From Pagrus major (lineage: Eukaryota > Chordata > Actinopteri > Spariformes > Sparidae): a stretch of 64,000 nucleotides of DNA. The stretch is taken from the NCBI RefSeq assembly GCF_040436345.1, contig NC_133218.1, positions 24,041,070 to 24,105,069 of the forward strand. The letters are read 5' to 3'. This document shows positions 39,561-64,000 of this stretch, in pieces. The translations under genes and the position numbers were made by a program. Position 1 is the first letter of the stretch. Each line of letters starts with the position of its first letter. Below the pieces are notes generated by a model, which was not told the DNA's origin, ran no database searches, and saw only the letters and a list, made by a program, of their open reading frames with translations.

Positions 39561-39654
39561 AATACGCGGAAGTTTTCCGCAGTTTGCCGCCCGGCCTCCT
39601 CGGGACAGAGCCGGATAGCTCGCAGGCTAGCTAACGTTAGCCTACGTATCTGAG
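39480..39654 (+). promoter_or_regulatory. dhx38 promoter and probable non-coding first exon
   Basis: The sequence becomes GC-rich (GCCGCCCGGCCTCCTCGGGA) and ends in a consensus donor, CTGAG|GTACGT, at 39654/39655. The first coding exon begins only at 40458 behind a TTCCCCACAG acceptor and has three bases before its ATG, so an upstream non-coding exon is required. This is the best candidate. The palindrome GCTAACGTTAGC lies at 39630-39641. The transcription start is not determined. Confidence 0.55.
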
Positions 39655-40460
39655 GTACGTTACGCTCTATTTCATCAAACTGTTATTAAACGAGGGATGA
39701 ATGTAATAATTGTACTTATTTACTCATAGCCTACTATATTTCACATCGTAACCTACACCAATTTATGACCTTGGTATAACTTACGAAATAATGAAATCAT
39801 AAATGAGGCTACTATACTGTCCAAAAATGCTGATAGAGAAATTATTGATACGCTACGACTTCATAATTGACGGTAAAGTTGCCAGTGTCTTGTTTGGTAG
39901 TTTCTGAGTAAGTTAATACGATACTGGACGTCACCCATTTAGCTGAAAGTAAAAATAAAAGAACAGATAATTGGCAATAATTCTTAATTGTCCTGTAACA
40001 ACCCGCGCTTTGTGTCCAGGGTCTAAAATGGACATTAATCTCAGTTCAGTGTAGTGCTAAATCGATTACTATACTGAAATAAACGCCACAATCAAAATGT
40101 ATAAGCTGTGATTTGTTCAAAGGATTCATTCATACGTTGTCTAGCTGTAAGGGTTTGCTGTAATGTTAATTGTCAATAAAGTTGTAAGCAAAAATGCAAC
40201 CTAACCTCTGAAATGTATCTTCTATGACAATAACTGAGTCTCTTTTGGTTTTGGACTTTGGGTCAGACAATGCAAACACTTTGAACAGGTCATCTTTGAC
40301 TCAGGGATCTTTTGATTGGCATTTATCATTATTTTCTGACCTCATCAAACTCATTATCAATCTGATTAATAATAAAAGTAATCATTTGTTGAAGTCCTAG
40401 TTTAGTTTTGTGCTTTACAGTTTAGTAGCTTTACACATTATCATTATTTCCCCACAGATA

Positions 40461-57146
<16,686 letters not shown>

Positions 57147-57729
57147 AACAACCCACCAGCCTGACTCCTATTGACTCATTTCCATTTAGGACCTGGACCA
57201 CACCAGCACAAGCAACCACCCCAACTTCCAGCTGCCAGTCGTCCCTCCCAGCATGGCTACAATCAACTGCAGTTCATGTACACACCACTAGAGTGAGAAC
57301 TTGTATAAGGCACAAGACTCAAAGACGAGTCAGGTCCATCAAAACGCCTCCCTCCACCTTTTTTCAGCCGATTGCTGTTTCCACGATACATTTGAGGACG
57401 AAAGGACTGTTTTTTTTTTTGTATATTCAGTATTTCTATGTGGTCATTACTGAAGCAAAGTGTTTTTACAGACGTCTCTATTATGATTTTACCTGAGCTA
57501 GAAATAATTTTCTATCGTCTGTTGCATTTTCTCCATCAGAGGAAAACTAAAAAATCTAAATTCAATGTTACTTGTCTTTGTGTCCTTGCGTCCTACTAGT
57601 TCTTGTACAGTTGTGGCTTGAACAGCGTGTGTGACACCATGAAGTGCTCCTCCACAGACTGAAGCACTATTCCAACTGTACTTGTGGCACGAGTGTCTTC
57701 AGACTCTAGAGTTGTGTTGTAAAACCCCC

Positions 57730-57731
<2 letters not shown>

Positions 57732-57770
<39 letters not shown>
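57732..57770. repeat. (CA)n microsatellite
   Basis: About 19 uninterrupted CA dinucleotides within the presumed dhx38 3' untranslated region. Confidence 0.95.
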
Positions 57771-57775
<5 letters not shown>

Positions 57776-58189
57776 CACTCGCGCAGGCTTAGGCAATTGA
57801 CCCTTTTCTACTTCCTGTTAACCTTGTTCCAACAATGTGATGTAGCACAGCTTTGCTTCACACGAAACATCATCACGCTGGATTAAACATATCAACTGTT
57901 TTATTTTCATGGTCCTTGTGTTCAAAATAGCACACAGTTAGTCTCCTTTGTGTTGTTCTTTCTCTAAACAAATGTGTCTGTTGATGTGCGCCCTCTCCTG
58001 CCCTCTCAGCTGATGAGAATATCACGCAGCTTCAGATAGACTGGTCTATCTGTAACAAAACAGTTTAGTGGAGGCCATGTTTGGAAGGTGGCAGTGGTTG
58101 TGTTTTGTCTTTTCTACATGGATCTGAGACAGCAGGAGGACTGCTAATGGCTTTTTTTCTCTCTCAACATCTTTTGTAAATGGAAAAAA

Positions 58190-58195
58190 AATAAA
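58190..58195 (+). terminator. Candidate polyadenylation signal for dhx38
   Basis: AATAAA within AAAAAAATAAATGTTAGC, about 1.04 kb past the stop. It is the first canonical hexamer I find on the plus strand after the coding sequence. ATTAAA at 57882 is the main rival. Confidence 0.5.
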
Positions 58196-58215
58196 TGTTA
58201 GCTATTTTTTTAATC

Positions 58216-59750
58216 CAAGGTGATTTCATTTGATATTGTAGTCACTAATGTGTCTTTTTGTGCACTGCATGTGCCAAACTAATTATGTCATTTAGATGCA
58301 CTTTTTTGAATGATAGCTCAATAAGTGAAAGTGACGCAAATTACTTAAGGCTGTAAATTCTCCACATGAGGCACGGGTCTCTTTAGTGAATATTCCTGCT
58401 TTTGTGTCTCCCTATAAAACAAAACGGGGTGAATTTAGTAGCTCTCAGCTGTACACACACAGTATGTCGACAGTTTAATCGTTTTCTACAGCCAGAGATT
58501 TAATAAGAGACTCAAAACGTGAGTAAAGAGGATTTTCAGTATTAGTTCATCTACAGATTGCTTCTGGATTAATTGTTCTTTATCCATAACATTTCAGAAA
58601 CTAGTGAATGCTCCTTATAATTCCACAGAGCAGCTAACGCTCATTTTCAGTATTGATTATTTGTTTGGTTTATACAATGCCAACTGATATTGATAACTAT
58701 GATGTTAAAAAACATTGATATTGTGTTAAGAATACACATAATATCTTGCAAATTATCTTGCACAGATGTTTGGCTTTGTGGATCTTGTTCATCAGTTCAT
58801 CTGGTGGCCTTTTTCTTTTTGTACAGTTATGGTTACAGACTCTCTCTGCACCTCCCTAAACTCGTATTTTGATTGTAATACATTTGCCAAAAATTAGACA
58901 AAACACACAGTAAACGCAGTTAAAGATGAATTTGACTTACAGCACCTCATTTCTTCAAATTTTCTCGAGATTTTGTGTATTTGTTTGGCCCCCATAATCT
59001 TGTAGTGAAGATCTGATATTGCGTCAGGCCTGAAGCCAATCGCAAAAAAGACCTGGGTAATGTCTCAAACTTCCTTATTTACTTCCTTCCTTTATTTACT
59101 TTACTACTTATAAGTAGAAACAGAGTAAACAAGGACTTAAACACAATAACTCAAACAATTATCAGACTAGTTGCTGATAAATCATCTTATTGTTTCAGCT
59201 TTGCTTCAAATTGCTGTTTTTATTCTAACTAATGATCATTTTCTTGATTAATCGTTGCCAATTGCAAAAAAGCCCACGGTAACAACTTAGACTTACTTAC
59301 TTGTTCTGTTTAACAACCCAAACCACAAAGATAGTGTTCTCTATCAAATATGACAACAGAAAGCTGAAAAAACTCCTAATTGTATAGCTGAAACAATGAC
59401 AAAACAACTTGTGAACTATCAAAAATAGTCGCAAATTAATTTTCTGTTGACTGATCAATTGAATAATAATGGTTTCAGCACAAATTTCAGTTGCTGTATC
59501 CGTCTGACCGACAACTCAATACCAAGGATATTAAGTTTGGTTATATATGATAAAGAAAAGCAGCACATTCTCCCAGTTTAGAGGCTGGAACCAGGTAATG
59601 TTCCTCTTGCCTGAAACAATTAATTATATATATTAAAAAGGTTGCAAATTAATTTTCTGTTGATCAACTTATCGTTTTGGCTCTACAAAACTCACCAAAA
59701 ACTAGGACAGACTTTAGATTGACATAATCCCAACTGCCCGCTCATGCGAT
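58216..59750. other. Intergenic, repeat-bearing
   Basis: No gene is supported. It is AT-rich and holds two adjacent decayed repeats at 59160-59690. Confidence 0.5.
59160..59690. repeat. Two adjacent decayed copies related to the 'GGGCTGCAACTA' family
   Basis: The phrase GCAAATTAATTTTCTGTTGA occurs at about 59430 and again at about 59643, each followed by a GATCAA-like motif. Upstream of each are AAGATA/AAGGATATT and AGCTGAAA/GAGGCTGGAA phrases in the same order. This points to two copies side by side. Confidence 0.5.
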
Positions 59751-60070
59751 TAACTTTTTCTTACAACTAACTTGGGGCCAGTGAGGTCGTGGGTCTCGGT
59801 AGCACGACATCTAAATATAAATAAGAAGCAACCCAAACACAGCGACGTCATGCGAGCTACATAAGTGAAATAGCCATAATGAAATCCCCACAATGCTTGT
59901 TTTCAGTGTCAGCTTCACGATTGTGAGCTGAGGCGAGCGGAACTGATCAGAGAGAAACAAAAAGCCCGGGTCCGTCCCTCCCTCACTCCGGCGCTCGCAC
60001 CCACAGATGTCACACATCTCCATGAGTGATCTGCGGGCTTTGAAACCCCTCAGCTGTAAAGATGTTGATA
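59751..60070. promoter_or_regulatory. CpG-rich pocket with CRE-like site, possible promoter or enhancer
   Basis: Against an AT-rich background this stretch has many CpGs (GAGGCGAGCGG, CCGGGTCCG, CCGGCGCTCGC), a CRE-like GACGTCAT near 59843 and CTAAATATAAATA near 59812. No coding exon is recognised next to it. It could be the promoter of a non-coding RNA or an enhancer. This is an inference from composition only. Confidence 0.3.
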
Positions 60071-60479
60071 TGCTTTAGATGAAGAGGAGCCAGGCTGTAT
60101 GTGGGTGGATCTTCATGTTTGGCTTTACTGAAGCTGTATGTAAATCTTCAGGTCACAAAGCCTGGATGGTGTTTCTCTCTCTTCATCACGGTTAGGCTGA
60201 CATTTCTTGATGTCTCTTAGCTGAAACCACTCGTACTAGCTGGCATCAATTTGGAGGGAAAAGACAAAAAGGCGCTGGCCTGCCTGTGATTTCTTCAAAT
60301 GTAGCGTGCAACAACTAGCAGTGTTTTTCTCTGAGCTGAATCCCTCTGCAGCACTTCTTTCTTGTTGGTCAACGATAGTCTGCCTCACTGTAACCCTTAT
60401 GCAAATAAGCACAGTTATGAGCGTTCCCTCGACCTCCTCCATTCTCCAAGTCGTCTTGATTGAGTGTGGCAGGCGGAGG

Positions 60480-61210
60480 AGGGGATGGATATAATGGACT
60501 CCAGCAACTTTAATGAGACAAATCTCAGCTATGGGCTGACATTTTGAAATAGTCCTTGTGAATGACAGTGTCAGCAGTCACCTTTACCAAAGCTTTCCAG
60601 GGAAGGTCCCTGTAATGATGGAGGGAATTAAAATGGCCTCCAAGGCGGAGGAGATAGGCGCCACAGGATTAGGGTGCAAAGCCACGCCTCTTAAATGGGC
60701 TCTCCTGCCACACCCAAAATAAAGAAGCTGCCTTTTCATACGAGTGCGGCTCTACGTGTCGTCACCCTGAGATTTGATGGAGGGATTACGGTGAATGTTA
60801 GCTGTTGACCACAGTGAGATTTAAGATGAGCTGTCCCTCACATTAACTGCCCCGCCCGTCCCTTTCTCTCATTCCTCCCCCCTCGTTGTGGGTCTGGTGG
60901 CAGACAGGGACAAGCTCTGCTGTCATTACAAACTTAATAAGAGCAGAAGTGAGATTGATGAGAAAAACAGAGGCATCAACTGCTCTTTTAATTAACTCTT
61001 GTCCCATAATGGTGCCGGGACAGAGGCACTGAGCAAAGAATGAGACATTTTCTTTCTCTTCCCACCCCCTTTTCTGTTTTGTTGCCTCGCTCACCCCCGA
61101 TAATGAACAGCCTTCTGGGACCCAATTACATCCAAGGCTGCATTAGGAGCACAGCAGGCCCAGTGGAAACTTCAGCTGAGTTTCCCCCCCATCTCTCCCC
61201 CCCTTCCACT
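60480..61210. promoter_or_regulatory. Candidate conserved non-coding block
   Basis: A 0.7 kb repeat-poor stretch with balanced base content, no open frame of note and homeodomain-like TTAATTAA-type sites (for example TTTTAATTAACTC near 60985). It includes the 27-base unit that recurs at 63188-63214. Its place beyond dhx38, on the side that leads to ZFHX3 in mammals as I recall, makes regulatory DNA plausible. Conservation cannot be tested here. Confidence 0.3.
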
Positions 61211-61779
61211 CCCTTCTACCCTGCTGGAGATGGCCTTCACTTGATTGAATTTTGAATGTTACCCCCCCTCCCTCCCTCCCACACACACTCACCCCATCTT
61301 CTTCAGTCCCTTACCTTCACCAGTTCTGAACCCACATGTGGTTTATGATGGAAGCAGGAGGCAATGTATGCTTGTTGTTAGCTGTCCTTCACTTTACAAC
61401 AGCCTGCACTGATAGAGTGGCTTTGTATATAACATGTACTGGGCGGTGCAAATAAGTGCACATGAGCTTGTTTGTGTGTCGTGTCCCTACTACATTCTGC
61501 GTATTGTTGTGAGGACATGTGAAAGGAGATTATTCAAACTGCTTTTAAACTGAAGAAACACCGACGGGGTATTATTTCAAAATCCACTCCGTCATTCCTG
61601 AAGGTGATTTGCTGTTTTCTGTTTTAGATTTTTCAATTCATGGCAAACTTAATCAAGTTTTCTGCTTCAGCGTATCGTCACAATGTAAATGTTGACTGCT
61701 CAACGTAATGAATATAGAATAATGAAACCACCAGCGTTTACATTGGTTCCCTACAAATCTCACTATCACTTCAAATTTT

Positions 61780-62580
61780 GTAGTAGTCACCTGAGAAAAC
61801 AAAGTTGAACAAAGTTGAAGCAGGTGTCATTTAAACCGAAATGTTATCCACAGCCATGCTAGTGGTGCTTTGAGCTAAACGCTAATATCAGCATGCTGAC
61901 ATGCTCACCACAACAATGCTAACACGCTGATGGTAAGCAAGTTTAACATGTTCGCCATCTATGTTTTATCTGAGTGTGAATATTATGAATATTATATTTC
62001 ATTTTTGCCAAAGGTCCCCCTAAATCTTCTTTAATGCCACACACCAGACTTTTAATTATAGACTCATTAAGTTTTTACAATTTACAATACGATTGTCGTG
62101 GCCAAACAAATTCACAATAACAATATTATTGGGATATCTATAGAAATAAGAAAAAATTAAACGCTAGCAATCAAATCTATCTTTAACTTTGTTCACTGTG
62201 TGTTTTGCAAATAAATCATTTGAAAAAAAAGAACAGTTACTATCTCAGTTACTCGGGAAAAGGTAACCAGATAAACTCATTGACAAAAGATGCACAGGAC
62301 CGAACATGAACTGATTATTCAGATGATATTAACATAAACGTTTATTAGCACGATATCAATATCTCATTTTTTAAAATCATAGTTATTGTGAACATCGCAA
62401 TGTTGCCACACCTCTAGTTGACACATTTCAGTAAAACCCACAAATGTTAACCGCATGGTGGCGCTAGAGTAAAAGTCAGGAGATCACCAAATTCATTAGG
62501 GTTCATCCCCTGGGGATCATCGGCGTCTGGACAAAGTTTCATGGTATCGATAATATATCACTCCAACAGTGCTGGAACAC
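61780..62580 (+). repeat. Teleost 'GCTAACATGCTAA' repeat interrupted by a second element
   Basis: The outer repeat has GCTAATATCAGCATGCTGAC, AATGCTAACACGCTGATGGT and, after a gap, ATGGTGGCGCTAGAG, TCATTAGGGTTCATCCCCTG and GACAAAGTTTCATGG, the order I recall for a very common fish repeat. Between about 62070 and 62420 lies unrelated sequence (TACAATACGATTGTCGTGGC ... GAACATCGCAATGTTGCCAC) that interrupts it, which suggests a nested insertion. Confidence 0.6.
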
Positions 62581-64000
62581 TGAAATCACTGAATACTAAA
62601 AATACCTCCAAATGTCAACACCACAGACATATCCAGCAATATGGTGAAAAAAAACAAAAAAACAATTGTAGTATTCACAGGCAGCCTTTGTGGGACATGT
62701 ACAGTATGTGACGGCTGAATGTCTCTTAGATAACGACTGCCTCTAAATGCAATGCTTGGAGATATCCAAGGCATTAATAACAATTATTGGTGTTCTTTAG
62801 TTTCTTCAGACACCTTAAGTGTGGCGTATTGACTGCTTTGCTGGAAAGAATGTTGCTTATTGATCTGGCCAAGGCAGAAACCAATGGTGTCCTCTTCCTG
62901 TTAGGCTGGAATTAATCCTTACATGTTGCCAGTGACTGAATAACTTACCTACTGCGACCCAGCGACTGGAACAAAGCTCACAGTGTCTCCTCGCTGAAGC
63001 CCTCTGAAAAGTCAAATGAAACAAGAGATGGACACAAGCACATGCATGGACTGACGGGAAAAAGAATCACTGCTTTAAGTTGTGTTGCAGCAAGAGAGCC
63101 ATGAACAACAACTCCTGCAAGAGAAGAAATACTTTAGATACTGTTTATATAAATCAGTGATAAAGAAGTGAGGAAGAAAATGCTTGTTGATGGAGGGAAT
63201 TAAAATGGCCTCCATGTTTTCGTGAACTTTGCTTTTGGTTTGCACAAAGTCAAGTGGAATTTTACTGAACAAAACAGACACCATTTACTTCTGTTAGTAA
63301 CTGTAAGAAATTTAAGAGTGTTGCAGCATGCAGTAATGTTTCTACTGGTCCATTGTCTTATCCCTAACCAACACTTTGTGTATACTGTACTACCATGCTT
63401 GGTCTACCTCCCTGTGGACTGTATGGTTACTAACAGCTCATCCACTATTGCTTAGGGGTCTTATTTTGTTCTAGAAGAAAGACTTTATACTGTCAAACTC
63501 AGACATCCCTTGTGATTGAAGGCCGATGGGCATGGAACTCTCAGAGCTGCCCTCAAAGCTGCAACAATGCCTGCTTTCACACAGCCAACTTGTGGTGGGT
63601 GGAGTGGAAGAACAAAGGCAGACTTGTTAGGGTTTAGATGCCTTTATTATTCTTTTATTTGGCTGCAATTTCTTCTCTATCTGCCCATATTCATTAAGAT
63701 TTTTGGCTACATTGGCTTGTGGGGTCTGTGGCTCTAGGAGTAGTTACTGCATGTGACTCAAAACACATCATGTGCTCTACTTTTCTTTTGTACAAATCAA
63801 CGTACAGAAACTTAATCATAAAAAATAGATGGCTCTTCCTTTTAGCGCATCGTTGATTCAACTAATGAAATGAAAACACTGATGTGATTCGGGGCATTTG
63901 AACAGAAAACAAGTATCAGTGTGCAAAATTAAATGATTTCCACCTACCTAGATTAGGTCTAGAATTATCAATAATGCAGAAACGACTGGTTCAATACTTG
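62581..64000. other. Intergenic region at the window edge
   Basis: No gene is supported. The only feature noted is the 63188-63214 copy of a 27-base unit also present at 60616-60642. Open frames here lack recognisable domains or splice contexts. Confidence 0.5.

Larger units (their letters stand above)
57147..58215 (+). other. dhx38: dhx38 3' untranslated region
   Basis: From the stop at 57144-57146 to the AATAAA at 58190-58195 no other gene begins, so this is the likely 3' untranslated region. An ATTAAA variant at 57882-57887 is an alternative earlier end. It includes the CA microsatellite at 57732-57770. Confidence 0.55.

Noticed and set aside
57596..57796. Minus-strand frame containing a Cys-Val repeat
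   Set aside because: The repeat is just the translated CA microsatellite.

Overview
The window looks like nuclear DNA from a teleost fish. It is AT-rich and intron-rich, has no operons, and contains interspersed-repeat types I recognise from ray-finned fish genomes, plus simple repeats. Three protein-coding genes can be supported. The rest is non-coding sequence, decayed mobile elements and a few stretches that may be conserved regulatory DNA. Species cannot be determined from the window. All function assignments rest on recalled family sequences; no search was run.

Layout. 1-19.7 kb: no gene that I can support; one broken LINE (13.74-14.43 kb), one non-autonomous element (10.37-10.92 kb) and a long foldback (18.28-18.47 kb). 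19.80-23.95 kb (+): a two-exon rhodopsin-class G-protein coupled receptor of 365 residues. 24-32.7 kb: repeat-rich intergenic DNA. 32.72-36.42 kb (-): cyb5b, outer mitochondrial membrane cytochrome b5, 159 residues in five exons, two of them micro-exons. 36.42-39.65 kb: interval between divergent promoters. 39.57-58.2 kb (+): dhx38, the PRP16-type DEAH-box spliceosomal helicase, 26 coding exons, 1259 residues, preceded by a probable non-coding first exon. 58.2-64 kb: intergenic, with a CpG-rich pocket (59.75-60.06 kb), a candidate conserved non-coding block (60.5-61.2 kb) and a nested repeat (61.8-62.6 kb).

The genes do not form a pathway: DHX38 is a nuclear splicing ATPase, CYB5B is a tail-anchored haem protein and the receptor is a plasma-membrane protein. 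From memory, CYB5B and DHX38 are both on human 16q22, so their head-to-head placement here may reflect ancient synteny. In that human region the DNA beyond DHX38 leads towards ZFHX3, which is surrounded by regulatory DNA; that is why the 60-61 kb block is flagged.

No previously undescribed molecular system is convincingly visible. The most notable observations are the orphan receptor's unusual TM7 and TM3 residues, an exact 27-base duplication 2.6 kb apart downstream of dhx38, the long foldback near 18.4 kb, NAGNAG splice acceptors in two genes, and a palindrome shared by the cyb5b and dhx38 promoter regions.
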